DNA from: Nocardia sp. CNY236
GTDB lineage: Bacteria; Actinomycetota; Actinomycetes; Mycobacteriales; Mycobacteriaceae
Reading direction: 5' to 3'
Assembly: GCF_000482385.1 (NCBI RefSeq)
Contig: NZ_KI519396.1
Location: forward strand, 1-42,382
DNA length: 42,382 nucleotides
Made by a program: the position numbers and the translations under genes. The notes beneath the pieces are model-generated. The model had not been told where the DNA came from. It searched no databases and worked only from the letters and a program-made list of their open reading frames with translations. This document shows positions 33,768 to 42,306 of this stretch, in pieces (the stretch's first letter is position 1; each line of letters starts with the position of its first letter).

Positions 33768-34385
33768 ATGCCCAAGGCAGCGTGGGTAGCGGGGCTGGAT
33801 GATGTGATCGCGCGGGTTGCGGGGCGTTGATGAGACCGCGCGCGAGAGCGTGGAGTTCGCCACCAAAGCAACTCTCGCCAAGAAGTTGGATTCGTTGATG
33901 TCCCGGATCGGTGGCCGGTTCACCCGGTCCGAGCCTCGGGGTCGGGCGCGGGAGTGTCGGGCCTGCTGTCGGGTTTGGAGCGTAAGAACGGCTGGACGCA
34001 GGCCGAACGTGCTGGTGAGGTGGGGTCCGGACGGGACGCGGCGGTTGCTGCGCAAGGCCGACCGGGACATCGACGGGGTCCGCGACGATGTGCGGGCGTA
34101 TGTGGTCGAGCATCTGGGTGACCCGGCCGCGGTCGTGGTAGCCGACGATACGGGTTTCTTGAAGAAGGGCACGAATGGCACGTGGAGGAAGCGTTTCAGC
34201 AGGCCAAGGGTGAGGCCGGGCTGGATCACCACCAGGTCTGCAGCGATCGGGCCTGGTAGGCCCATATCACCCTGTCCATGCTCGCCCTGGCCTGGCTGGC
34301 TGTCTCGAAAACCCTCGCCGCAAAAGGGGACTCGGCGACCCCGCCGAAGCCATGCTCGCCCTGACATTACCGGAGATCCGGCGCG
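33768..34385 (+). pseudogene. IS701-family transposase remnant
   Basis: Broken over several frames: an N-terminal scrap MPKAAWVAGLDDVIARVAGR then stop (33768-33830); a second N-terminal stretch (LDSLMSRIGGRFTRSEPRGR); LSGLERKNGWTQAERAGEV; the first acidic motif VVVADDTGFLKKGTNGTW; then a jump to FQQAKGEAGLDHHQV, AHITLSMLALAWLAVSKTLA and LTLPEIRR. The middle with the second Asp is deleted. Two N-terminal pieces in a row suggest more than one insertion or a duplication. No terminal repeats recognised. Confidence 0.75.
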
Positions 34386-34429
34386 CGCCGGCCCGGGAAT
34401 CCGGGTCGGCGGGCGTTCGTATTTCGGCG

Positions 34430-35029
34430 TCAGCTGCTGCCGCTGCTGCCGGTCGCCGAGCGCTGCGCCAAGTGCTCCCGCCAAGCGTCACATGCCGCCC
34501 GGTCTGCCGACTCCCGGTCGTTGCCGTCGGGGTGGCATCCGAGGGACGTGTACCCCTCGCGATTGAGGCCCCACCGGTCATAGCCGTCGCGGTCGTAGCC
34601 GTCGCGGTCGCGCCCAAAGGCGTCCCGCCCGTCGCGGTCGTAGCCGTCGCGGTCGCGCCCGAAGGCGTCCCGCCCGTCGCGGTCGTAGCCGTCGCGGTCG
34701 CGCCCGAAGGCGTCCCGCCCGTCGCGGTCGTAGCCGTCGCGGTCGCGCCCGAAGGCGTCCCGCCCGTCGCGGTCGTAGCCGTCGCGGTCGCGCCCGAAGG
34801 CGTCCCGCCCGTCGCGGTCGTAGCCGTCGCGGTCGTAGCCGAAGGGGTCGTAGCCGAAGGGGTCGTAGTCATCGGAGATGGGGGCGAAGTGCGTCGTGAT
34901 CGGGCCGTCACCCGGTTGCGCCGACGCCGGCATCGTCGCCAGGGCGGGGGCGAGGATCAGCGCGCCGAGCATCGCGATCCGAAGCGAGGTGTGGCGTAAT
35001 CCGCGGCGCGCCGCACTGGTGGTCAACAA
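34430..35029 (-). CDS. Exported DRDG-repeat protein, possible calcium binder
   Basis: 199 residues from TTG 35029, chosen because AGGAG is 7 nt away; GTG 35035 is only 1 nt from it. A signal peptide (LRIAMLGALILAPALATMPA, cut near ASAQ) is followed by a 15-residue unit (GYDRDGRDAFGRDRD) repeated about five times, with related YDPFGYD and YDRDGYD units at the ends, then a cysteine pair in the C-terminal 40 residues (LGCHPDGND, ADRAACDAW). Spaced DxDG motifs resemble EF-hand or thrombospondin-3-like calcium loops. The repeats are almost identical at DNA level. Not in a named family I know. Confidence 0.7.
   Translation of the reverse strand: MLTTSAARRGLRHTSLRIAMLGALILAPALATMPASAQPGDGPITTHFAPISDDYDPFGYDPFGYDRDGYDRDGRDAFGRDRDGYDRDGRDAFGRDRDGYDRDGRDAFGRDRDGYDRDGRDAFGRDRDGYDRDGRDAFGRDRDGYDRDGYDRWGLNREGYTSLGCHPDGNDRESADRAACDAWREHLAQRSATGSSGSS
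34577..34866. repeat. 45-bp tandem repeat coding for the DRDG units
   Basis: GGCGTCCCGCCC recurs at 34619, 34664, 34709, 34754 and 34799, an exact 45-bp period. Units differ by hardly a base (one has CCCAAAGG for CCCGAAGG). The flanks hold partial units. Such uniformity implies recent expansion and likely length variation between strains. Confidence 0.9.
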
Positions 35030-35110
35030 GATCACTCTCCTATCCGGGACACAGGTCGCATATCCAGATGATCTGTCGCCCACCCCCTCCTGAAGTGTTA
35101 CGAACCGCAA

Positions 35111-35491
35111 ATGATCGCCATGTCGAATTCCCACGCGCCCAAGCCGGTTTTGACCGCCCAGCAGAGCCGGGCGCTGCTGGATCTCGTACGCACCCATGTG
35201 GCCGCGCTGCTCGGCCACAAGAACCCGGCCGCGCGGGAGCCCGGCCGCCCCTTCTTCGATCACGTCAACCCGGCGGCACTGGCCGCCTACCTTCGCGACG
35301 AGTTGTGCCCGGACATCGGCGGCGGACAGGTCACGTCCGTACTGGCCGGTCTCGACCGGCTCGAGGTGACACTAGCCGCGCTGTCGGCCGAGGATATCGA
35401 GCGGCACAAGCTCCCTGGACGGCTGCAGACGCTGACGGACCGCCTGGGCGGCGGCACGTCATCTCCAAGGGTCGCTCCAGGCGCTGCGTAG
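35111..35491 (+). pseudogene. Type I polyketide synthase carrier-domain remnant without the active serine
   Basis: 126 residues, open from ATG 35111. LTAQQSRALLDLVRTHVAAL followed by LGHKNPAAREPGRPF is the start of a modular PKS acyl-carrier domain, and FDHVNPAALAAYLRDEL its end; the about 33 residues between them, including the GxDS(L) phosphopantetheine site, are missing. The remainder (SVLAGLDRLEVTLAALSAED) resembles the linker or docking end of a PKS. It cannot carry an acyl chain. Still open, so it could encode a protein, but more likely a relic of imported PKS DNA. Confidence 0.55.
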
Positions 35492-35642
35492 GGGTACGCG
35501 AACGCGGCCGGGCGATGACACGGGAGGGTAGGCTGAGCTGACTCCGGGCGTCGTAGCGGGGCACCCAGGAAAGAGGGGCCGGTGCGCCCGGTGGGCTTCA
35601 CCGGACCTCGACTGGCCCTACACCCGCCCTGGACGGTGGATA

Positions 35643-37007
35643 TCACCGCAGGTGAGCGGCCTTGACCTGGTGGAGGTGGACGAGGATGTCATACGACCGG
35701 CCCAGGCTGGTCGGTGGGCTCTCCGGAGACCAGTACAGCCCGTAGGAACGGGTGGGGCGGGCCGTCATGAGCCACGCGCGGGCTGCGGCAGGGGCGGTGC
35801 GCAGGTCGATGGCGTAGTCCTGAAAGCGGACCATGTCCAGGGTGTGCTCGTTGTGGCCCTGCGGCGCAGGCACGACCGTGTACGTCTTGGGACGTTCCGC
35901 AGTGAAATCGGGCAGTGCGTTCACACTACCCTGGTTGAAGGTCAGGCCTATGTTCACATAGCGCTCGCCGAGCCGCTCGCGCAGGAACGCGCCTGTCGGC
36001 ACGGGGAACATCTCCGGGTCGTCGCTGGTATAGGCGACATGGCCGTTGTTCGAGGCGAGTAGAGTCTTTCCGGTCGTGTGCTCCAGCCACCAGGCGGTGT
36101 TGTCAGCCATCACCTGGTCGCGGTAGCGCATCCGCTCGGGGAACTGCTCGTCGGAGAATGCGTATCCGGTGAAGCTCTGCACGATGGCAGTCGCGTTCTG
36201 CAGGGCCCACGCGTAGGCCTCGGTGCTACGGTGGCTTGCGTCGTGGGGCTGCCCCTCGTCGCGCAGGATGGCAAGAGCCTCGTCGGCCCGCTGCATATCG
36301 GCCTTGCGCAGCGCCAGGTCCTTGGCGAGCTGCTGGTTCATCCACGTACCTGCGCTGGTCCCTGCAGTCGGCCTGATGCCCGCGTAGAGGGCGCTCATAC
36401 GGTCGGCCAGGTCCGGTCGGTGGGCGCTGAGATAGTCGGCGACCCGGGTGAAGGACTGCGGCCCTGCGTATCCGAGGTCGTTTCCGACGAAACGCAGCTT
36501 GGCGCGTTGAGGGGAGACGGTGTTGTAGTCGCGCATCCAGTGGATGAGGTTGAGGTACTCGTCGGTGTTCCAGAAGACGTACTGCCCCACGAACTCCTCG
36601 CGCATGATCAGCGCCGGGTCGCCGACACCGTTCACCACGTAGTTGTCCAGGCGCAGGCCGGTGCTCCAGCTGGTTTCCAAAGCGAAGGTGGTGAACCCCT
36701 TGGTGGCGACCAGGTGCTGGAAGATGCGCTGCTTGAGCGCAAAGAACTCATGGGCGCTGTGGCTGGCCTCGCCCAGACCGACGACGCGCGCACTTCCGAT
36801 CATGCTGCACAGTGCGTTCAGGTCGGACAGCGGCTGGGCGCTGTGGTTCAAGGCATCCACCGGGTTGTCGCGGTCCGGTGCGGCGCTCGCCGGGGCAATA
36901 CCTGCGACGAGCGTTCCGGCGACGAGTACGAGGGCGGCGGTGCTGAGGAGCCGGCGGCTCCAGACGGAGTCACGGAGAACGCGGTGCGACGAGGTATCGA
37001 ATGTCAT
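35643..37007 (-). CDS. Exported erythromycin-esterase-family hydrolase
   Basis: 454 residues from ATG 37007, with a signal peptide (LLSTAALVLVAGTLVAGIAP, cut near ASA). The Ere active-site motif is LGEASHSAHEF (Glu80, His83) and the later histidine fits His323 in LASNNGHVAY. Family members EreA/EreB open macrolide lactones with a catalytic His/Glu; many homologues act on other esters. EreA/B are cytoplasmic, so an exported form may have another substrate. Divergent from a two-component system, which probably regulates it. Sequence style is Streptomyces-like, suggesting transfer. Confidence 0.85.
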   Translation of the reverse strand: MTFDTSSHRVLRDSVWSRRLLSTAALVLVAGTLVAGIAPASAAPDRDNPVDALNHSAQPLSDLNALCSMIGSARVVGLGEASHSAHEFFALKQRIFQHLVATKGFTTFALETSWSTGLRLDNYVVNGVGDPALIMREEFVGQYVFWNTDEYLNLIHWMRDYNTVSPQRAKLRFVGNDLGYAGPQSFTRVADYLSAHRPDLADRMSALYAGIRPTAGTSAGTWMNQQLAKDLALRKADMQRADEALAILRDEGQPHDASHRSTEAYAWALQNATAIVQSFTGYAFSDEQFPERMRYRDQVMADNTAWWLEHTTGKTLLASNNGHVAYTSDDPEMFPVPTGAFLRERLGERYVNIGLTFNQGSVNALPDFTAERPKTYTVVPAPQGHNEHTLDMVRFQDYAIDLRTAPAAARAWLMTARPTRSYGLYWSPESPPTSLGRSYDILVHLHQVKAAHLR

Positions 37008-37320
37008 GTGCGCAATTCTCGAGCATCGCGCCAGTTCCGCCGATGGGGCTGAGCCCCCCGTCGGGGTGGACTCAAACCCCCGACGGTGCGGCGGCGGTCG
37101 GCTGCGGCCGCGGTCTTGCCGAGGGCCTTTACGGCCTGGTAGTTGGTTCAGGCGATCGATGATCGTCATGACACACTGCCGAGAAGAGTGCGGCTCGCAG
37201 GGCGTGTAAGAGCGACCAGGCGTCTGTCATGCTCCGCACATGCTGTAACCCGGGACCCAGGGGACGTAGGGGCAGGGCACAGGTCGTAGTAGGTACACCA
37301 CGACGCGGGTGTAAGACCCA
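37008..37320. promoter_or_regulatory. Divergent control region between the Ere-like gene and the two-component genes
   Basis: 313 bp without a gene. It contains CGATC-GAT-GATCG (37153-37165) and TACACC-N8-GGTGTA (37293-37312), the latter 8 bp before the kinase ATG. They may be sites for the response regulator. No clear promoter hexamers are seen. Confidence 0.45.
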
Positions 37321-38664
37321 ATGGCTTTGGCGGGCGGCTCGGACGAGACTGTGCGCATGCCCGGCGGACGGGCCGTCGAGGAGAGGGTTGGACACCAACT
37401 GATGGGTACCAAAGTAGGCAGTGCCTTCCTTGCCGGAGTGCGAGGACTGGCACTGATGATCATGTCGGTCACGGCCTCGGTCGTCCTGTTCACGATCACG
37501 GTGGTCTCCCTCGCGCTGATCCCGATCGGGATCGGTCTCTTCACCACCCCTGTCGTTCTCACCGCCCTGCGCGGCTACACCGCTCGGCGGCGGCTGCTCG
37601 CAGCGAAGTGGTCGGACGTACGCATCCTCACGCCGTACCGCCGGATGCCTGCCGACCTGCGCGGCGGGTTCGTCGGGCAGGTCAAGCGGTGTGCGCTGAT
37701 GCTGAAGGACCCGGCGACCTGGCGGGAGATCCTGTGGCTGCCGGTGGACACGACGGCCGGCTGCGTCACCGCGCTGTTGCCCGCCGCGCTCATCGTATAC
37801 CCGTTCGAGAGTCTGGTGCTGGCGGCGGGGCTGTGGCGGCTGTTCACCGAGGGCGGCGCGTTCTGGTACGGCCCGGTCGCCGTCGACAGTCAGGGGACGG
37901 CACTCCTCGCGGTCTCCTTCGGCCTGGTGATCTTCCAGTTGGCCGTGCGCTACAACACGCCCCTGCTGCGCGTCCATTTCGCCCTCACCAAGTCGCTGCT
38001 CGGCCCCACCAACGAAATGACGCTCGCCCAGCGCGTCGACCACCTCACCGAGACGCGGCACGACGCGGTAGACAGCTCGGCCGCCGAACTGCGCCGCATC
38101 GAGCGGGATCTGCACGACGGCGCGCAGGCCCGGCTGGTCGCCATGGGCATGAACCTCGGCGCCATCGAGGCGCTCGTCGAGAAGGACCCGGCCCAGGCCA
38201 AGAAGCTCCTCGCGATGGCCCGCGAGTCGTCCGCCGAAGCCCTGACGGAGCTGCGGGATCTGGTGCGCGGAATCCACCCGCCGGTGCTTGCGGAGCGCGG
38301 ACTCGGCGATGCGGTGCGGGCCTTGGCCCTGCGCCTGCCCATCGAGACGGAGGTCACGGTGGATCTGCCGCGCCGCGCGGACGCGCCGGTCGAGTCGGCG
38401 GCGTACTTCGCGGTGAGCGAGGTCCTCACGAACGCGGTGAAGCACTCTGAGGCCGACCGCGTCTTCGCCGACATCCACCACACCGACGGCATCCTGCGGA
38501 TCTCCGTCACCGACAACGGGTACGGCGGGGCGGCGGTCGGAGCCGGGTCCGGCCTGAGCGGTATCGAACGCCGACTCGGTACATTCGACGGCATCCTGGC
38601 CGTCAGCAGTCCCGCGGGCGGCCCCACCATGGTGACCATGGAGATCCCTTGCGAATTGTCCTAG
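37321..38664 (+). CDS. Sensor histidine kinase (HisKA_3/NarX type)
   Basis: 447 residues. An N-terminal membrane sensor domain of the 'putative sensor' type spans about 30-225, with helices at LMIMSVTASVVLFTITVVSL, VTALLPAALIVYPFESLVLA and LLAVSFGLVIFQLA. The phosphorylated histidine is H265 in ERDLHDGAQARLVAMGMNLG; the ATPase domain follows with FAVSEVLTNAVKHS (N box) and VTDNGYGGA (G1). ATG 37321 is assumed; ATG 37357 and 37402 also fit. The end overlaps the response regulator by 16 bases. Such pairs often sense envelope stress or antibiotics. Confidence 0.9.
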   Translation: MALAGGSDETVRMPGGRAVEERVGHQLMGTKVGSAFLAGVRGLALMIMSVTASVVLFTITVVSLALIPIGIGLFTTPVVLTALRGYTARRRLLAAKWSDVRILTPYRRMPADLRGGFVGQVKRCALMLKDPATWREILWLPVDTTAGCVTALLPAALIVYPFESLVLAAGLWRLFTEGGAFWYGPVAVDSQGTALLAVSFGLVIFQLAVRYNTPLLRVHFALTKSLLGPTNEMTLAQRVDHLTETRHDAVDSSAAELRRIERDLHDGAQARLVAMGMNLGAIEALVEKDPAQAKKLLAMARESSAEALTELRDLVRGIHPPVLAERGLGDAVRALALRLPIETEVTVDLPRRADAPVESAAYFAVSEVLTNAVKHSEADRVFADIHHTDGILRISVTDNGYGGAAVGAGSGLSGIERRLGTFDGILAVSSPAGGPTMVTMEIPCELS

Positions 38665-39308
38665 CCGAAGATCTCTTCCTGCTCCGCGACGGCCTGGCCC
38701 GCATGCTCGAAGCCTTCGGCTTCGAGATCCTGGCCGCCGTGGAGACCGGGCCCGAGCTGTCCCGGGCCCTTGCCGAGTTGAAGCCGGACGTCGCTGTCGT
38801 CGACGTCCGGCTCCCGCCGTCGCACACCGACGAGGGCCTCCAGTGCGCACTGGAGGCCCGCCGCGCCCGGCCGGGGCTGCCGGTGCTCGTCCTCTCCCAG
38901 CACGTGGAGCAGCTGTACGCCCGAGAGCTGCTGGCCGACGGCAACGGCGGCATCGGCTACCTGCTCAAGGACCGAGTGTTCGACGCCGAGCAGTTCGTCG
39001 ACGCGGTACGGCGGGTGGCGGCCGGCGGTACGGCGATGGACCCGCAGGTGATCTCCCAACTCCTCTCGCGCCGGACCCAGGACAAGCCGCTGGGCGGGCT
39101 GACACCGCGCGAGCGGGAGGTCATGGAGCTGATGGCACAGGGCAGGTCGAACGCGGCCATCGCGGCGCAGCTCTTCGTCACCGACCGTGCGGTGGCCAAG
39201 CACACGTCGAACATTTTCTGCAAACTCGGCCTCCCGGTGTCGGACGACGACAACCGGCGGGTGCTGGCGGTACTGGCGTATCTGGACCGGGGGCAGGGCA
39301 GCCGATGA
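38649..39308 (+). CDS. NarL/LuxR-type response regulator
   Basis: 219 residues. It starts at TTG 38649 inside the end of the kinase gene, so the two are coupled. Receiver domain: acidic pair in VLAEDLFLLRDGL, phospho-acceptor D52 in VAVVDVRLPP, Lys in GYLLKDR. LuxR helix-turn-helix at about 147-205 (LTPREREVMELMAQGRSNAA, LFVTDRAVAKHTSNIFCKLG). Likely partner of the upstream kinase, controlling the divergent Ere-like gene; that is inference from layout. Confidence 0.93.
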   Translation: MRIVLAEDLFLLRDGLARMLEAFGFEILAAVETGPELSRALAELKPDVAVVDVRLPPSHTDEGLQCALEARRARPGLPVLVLSQHVEQLYARELLADGNGGIGYLLKDRVFDAEQFVDAVRRVAAGGTAMDPQVISQLLSRRTQDKPLGGLTPREREVMELMAQGRSNAAIAAQLFVTDRAVAKHTSNIFCKLGLPVSDDDNRRVLAVLAYLDRGQGSR

Positions 39309-39519
39309 GTCCGGAGCTGTCATTTGGGGTGGTGTTCGTTGTACGGGTTGGAGTGTTGTGGGTTGGTTGAGAACCCGCTCCGCCGACCTGCGTCCGGTGC
39401 TTGGGCAATTCCTGTCTTCCTGTCCTTTCTCGATTCACTATGCAGCCGTGGGACACCGATCGTGAGCATTCCGGTTTCCCAGCCGCGGCGCCTCGAGCGA
39501 TAACCGCCGGCCCTGGGCC

Positions 39520-39740
39520 CCGGCCAGCCTGGTGCTACTAACGGGTGGGGCCCCGGTTCGGACTCATAGAGATGCTGCAGAAAAGTCCCCCGACCGGCAT
39601 GCACGACGTCGGCGCGATCGATGTGGTCGGCCCCGGCCAGCATCGCGCTGATCAACGCGGTCGGCTCGCTGGCAGGGTTGAGACCGTCGCCCGTATCGGC
39701 CGGGGTGGCTTCCGGAGCAGGTATTCGGTGTCAGAGGTGG
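39520..39740 (-). pseudogene. Possible IS1380-type transposase fragment
   Basis: On the minus strand, over two frames, EYLLRKPPRPIRATVSTLPA is followed by ALISAMLAGADHIDRADVVH and AGRGTFLQ. The string MLAGADxID...D resembles the N-terminal LVAGMxAGADSIDDxDLLRxG of IS1380-family transposases. No catalytic residues or ends are seen. The rest of the 39309-39756 gap shows nothing I recognise. Confidence 0.4.
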
Positions 39741-39756
39741 ATGTGATGATCGGACG

Positions 39757-41415
39757 ATGCACGTTAGCCCCGTTGAAGAGTCCTGGCGACGGATCGACTC
39801 CTGGCTCGCCACGCATGCGCCGCGTACCTTCGCATCTTTGCGCCCACCCGCCTCGCAGGAGGCCATCAGCGCCGCAGCTACCGAGCTGAGGGTGGAGTTC
39901 CCCGCGGATCTGGTCGCGTATCTGCGGCACCACGACGGAGTCTCCCCCGAGGAGGGGGGTTTCACCTTCCCCGGTTTCGAGCCCTACGCCCTCGCCCAGA
40001 TCCTCTCCTCGGGTCGGAGCCGGCAGGAGTCGTGGGCCAGGTACGAAGGGGACCCGCTGATGGAGGGCTTCTGGCACCATGATTTCGTAGGCTTCGCCCG
40101 CAATTTCAGTGCCGACGGGCTGGTCGTGGACTGCCGTCGAGGCGCGTCGTTCGGCGCGGTGGGCCACGAGGTGGAGGCCGTGGGCGTGAGCTTCGGGGAG
40201 TGGGGAAGCCTCGCCGCCTTCCTTGAACAGGTCGCCGACGCCCTGGAGGGCGGAACCGTCATGACGGTGGGGCTATCGTATGTGCCTGTCGTCGACGACG
40301 GGATGCTGCTGTGGGAGCACGCTCCCGAACCGCGTGCCGAGCCTCGGTCCCTGTTCGACCTCGCGCTCGCCGATGCGGTCATCGACGCACCACGCCGGAC
40401 GACTTTCCCCGCCACGCCGAACGAGACCTGGCCCGGCGGGTACGACAATTTCTGCCTGACCTTCGCGCAGGCCTTGGACGAGACCGAACTCCTGCGCCGG
40501 TTCGGCGCGCTGCCCGAGACCCGGCACCCACGGTGGAGGGAGGAGAAGGCAGAAGTTCCACACCAGCGGCCGGACCCTCGCGTGCTGCTGCCGGTGGTCC
40601 GGGTGGGAACCCACGGCGGTTGGGCGTTCGGCATCGAGGAAGGTCGTCATCGTTTCGAGGGCACACGCGAAGAGGTGCTGCGCCGTGCGTCGCGCGGCAC
40701 CCGCGTAGTGTCCGTCAGCAATCATGGTGAAAGGGGCCCTATCTCGGTGTCCCTTTTCGACAACGGCGAACTGGTGACGAGGTACGACACCTGGGGTTCG
40801 GTCGTCCCCCACGGCGCGCGCGACCCGTTCGAGGTATTCCCCGGTCTGCCGACGCTGCCCGGTCAGGAACCCACGCCACAGCAGTGGCAGGAACGGCTGC
40901 TGGCGGTGTATGACGCGGTCGTTCGACGCTGTGGCATCCCACTGCCACCGCCTGGTCTGGACGGGGAACTCGACAGCGCGCGGATCCTTCCCCTGCTCCC
41001 GGAGTACAACGTCAAGACACCCGTGCCCGACCGGTTTGCCACCCTCGTCGACGCCGCGACACCCGCTCGCCTGCGCCGCGTACTCGCCGCGCAGATGTCG
41101 TCACTGGCCGCCGAGACCGGACTCGACACCTATGCCGAGGTCACTGCCGCACTGTCCCTGCTGAGCGCTGAGCATCACCCCGGCATTACCGACGATTCCG
41201 CCCTTGACCTGCGGCTGCGCCGCGTGCACGCCGAGGCCGAGGTGAAATACGCCGCCTGGAAGGACCGGTCTGTCTGGCAGGACCGCGCACTGGCCGCCCG
41301 CGCACTGGCCGACGCGCTCAACCTGCCGGTCCGGGAATCTCTGGGCTTGGTCGTGGTCTGCCGTCAGGACCCCCATTGGCGGCACGAGTTTCGCAAGCAG
41401 CTGACCAGCGACTGA
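39757..41415 (+). CDS. SMI1/KNR4 (SUKH) protein fused to a DUF6461-like domain
   Basis: 552 residues, no signal peptide. Residues about 5-175 are a SUKH domain (WRRIDSWLATHAPRTFASLR, AATELRVEFPADLVAYLRHH with the DG that follows, and EWGSLAAFLEQVADAL near its end), the fold used by immunity proteins of polymorphic toxins. Residues about 225-345 (GYDNFCLTFAQALDETELLR, VGTHGGWAFGIEEGRHRF, RVVSVSN) resemble DUF6461. The last 150 residues are helical and unassigned. No toxin gene adjoins it, so it could be an orphan immunity protein or a cytoplasmic adaptor. It lies in the cargo of the ssrA element. Confidence 0.75.
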   Translation: MHVSPVEESWRRIDSWLATHAPRTFASLRPPASQEAISAAATELRVEFPADLVAYLRHHDGVSPEEGGFTFPGFEPYALAQILSSGRSRQESWARYEGDPLMEGFWHHDFVGFARNFSADGLVVDCRRGASFGAVGHEVEAVGVSFGEWGSLAAFLEQVADALEGGTVMTVGLSYVPVVDDGMLLWEHAPEPRAEPRSLFDLALADAVIDAPRRTTFPATPNETWPGGYDNFCLTFAQALDETELLRRFGALPETRHPRWREEKAEVPHQRPDPRVLLPVVRVGTHGGWAFGIEEGRHRFEGTREEVLRRASRGTRVVSVSNHGERGPISVSLFDNGELVTRYDTWGSVVPHGARDPFEVFPGLPTLPGQEPTPQQWQERLLAVYDAVVRRCGIPLPPPGLDGELDSARILPLLPEYNVKTPVPDRFATLVDAATPARLRRVLAAQMSSLAAETGLDTYAEVTAALSLLSAEHHPGITDDSALDLRLRRVHAEAEVKYAAWKDRSVWQDRALAARALADALNLPVRESLGLVVVCRQDPHWRHEFRKQLTSD

Positions 41416-41429
41416 TTCATGCACGATCC

Positions 41430-41637
41430 TCGGTCCAGGACGAATTCCTTGCGGCCCCGGAACAGATCTTCCAGCGCGGCGTTGAGTGTATGCAGCGCAG
41501 CGGCCGACGGGACGACGCCTTATTCCTAGCGTTTCTCCCGCCGAGACGTGTGCTTCCGTGGCGAGTCGCGGATGCGACCACCCGACCAGCTTCCGCGTTT
41601 CGGCGACGCGTCGGCCGACGCCAATCTGTGAACTCAT
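41430..41637 (-). pseudogene. Decayed XRE-type regulator
   Basis: From ATG 41637 the minus strand reads MSSQIGVGRRVAETRKLVGW, SHPRLATEAHVSAGE, a good XRE helix-turn-helix start (compare the intact regulator at 32226), then loses the pattern. A second frame further on reads LNAALEDLFRGRKEFVLD, which could be its continuation after a deletion and frameshift. The rest of the 41416-41792 gap is empty. Confidence 0.4.
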
Positions 41638-41792
41638 GGCTTCCCATCCTGTGCTGTCCCCTGACAGCAGCATGACAAAGACCCTTGGTAGTTCACAGGG
41701 GCCGCCTCGTCACACCGACGTGCGTCTACCCCCGGGGCACCGCTGGCCCGTCGTTCCGCTGTGAGCGGCTTGTGGAGGTAGGCGATGGATAG

Positions 41793-41894
41793 TTACTCGT
41801 CGCCTTTGTCGTCGGGCCACCAGATTGCCGCCGCGATCACCAGCAAGGGCAAGCCACCCGCAATGGCGAGGCCGGCCAGGTTCCACGCGCTCAC
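41793..41894 (-). CDS. 33-residue transmembrane peptide (module copy B)
   Basis: GTG 41894 overlaps the ALGW stop by four bases (GTGA); ends at TAA 41793. It opens MSAWNLAGLAIAGGLPLLVI and closes AAAIWWPDDKGDE. It differs from copy A at five positions, all conservative within the helix apart from Thr/Asp before DKGDE. Conservation of length, stop and overlap shows that it is translated. Confidence 0.7.
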   Translation of the reverse strand: MSAWNLAGLAIAGGLPLLVIAAAIWWPDDKGDE

Positions 41895-42190
41895 TGTGTG
41901 CCCCTGGCGAATGACCAGCGCGCGAACGACATACGCGGGAAGACGGTTTCGATGTCGGCACTGTGCAGGAGCCTGTCCAATTCGAAGGCGCTGATCTGGT
42001 CGGGCGCTGGCAGGATCACCGCATCGGCCCCAGCGTTGCGCACCTGATCGGCCAACGGCAGCAGTGCGGGCCGTTCGGGCCATACCAGCCGATACCCGAG
42101 CCGCCGCGCAAGCTGGTGTATTTGCGCAGCCTCCCATTGCGGTGCGGCGCTGTTGTCGTAGTCGATCCATCCGAGAGCGACCGGCTTCAT
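41891..42190 (-). CDS. 99-residue resolvase-like 'ALGW' protein (module copy B)
   Basis: ATG 42190 with GGGGTG 7 nt upstream and an in-frame TGA just before it, which fixes the start. It begins MKPVALGWIDYDNSAAPQWE, then LARRLGYRLVWPERPALLPL, DAVILPAPDQISAFELDRLL and ADIETVFPRMSFARW. Same neighbours and orientation as copy A. The least conserved part is the segment after PAP, possibly a partner-contact surface. Confidence 0.75.
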   Translation of the reverse strand: MKPVALGWIDYDNSAAPQWEAAQIHQLARRLGYRLVWPERPALLPLADQVRNAGADAVILPAPDQISAFELDRLLHSADIETVFPRMSFARWSFARGTQ

Positions 42191-42217
42191 TCGACTTCAC
42201 CCCTTCGGTTCGTTGGT

Positions 42218-42272
42218 GTGCACCCGCCGCCGAGGAAGCCGGGAAGGGTTCGGCACATCCCGGCGGCAGGGC
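42218..42272. promoter_or_regulatory. Conserved block between the ALGW gene and the XRE gene, copy B
   Basis: Counterpart of 32072-32125. CCGGGA (42239-42244) and TCCCGG (42258-42263) keep the same spacing. The plus-strand frame opens at GTG 42218 and reads HPPPRKPGRVRHIPAAG. Confidence 0.5.
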
Positions 42273-42306
42273 GAAATGAACCTTGGCAGGGGGACCGTCA
42301 CATACC

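Noticed and set aside
34577..34866. CRISPR array
   Set aside because: Repeats are contiguous with no unique spacers and keep a reading frame.
34352..34999. Plus-strand Val/Ala/Pro repeat protein frame over the tandem repeat
   Set aside because: The minus strand has the signal peptide, ribosome site and structured repeats; the plus frame is a product of the 45-bp period.
36078..37052. Plus-strand frame opposite the Ere-like gene
   Set aside because: Antisense to a gene with complete motifs and signal peptide; no start signal.
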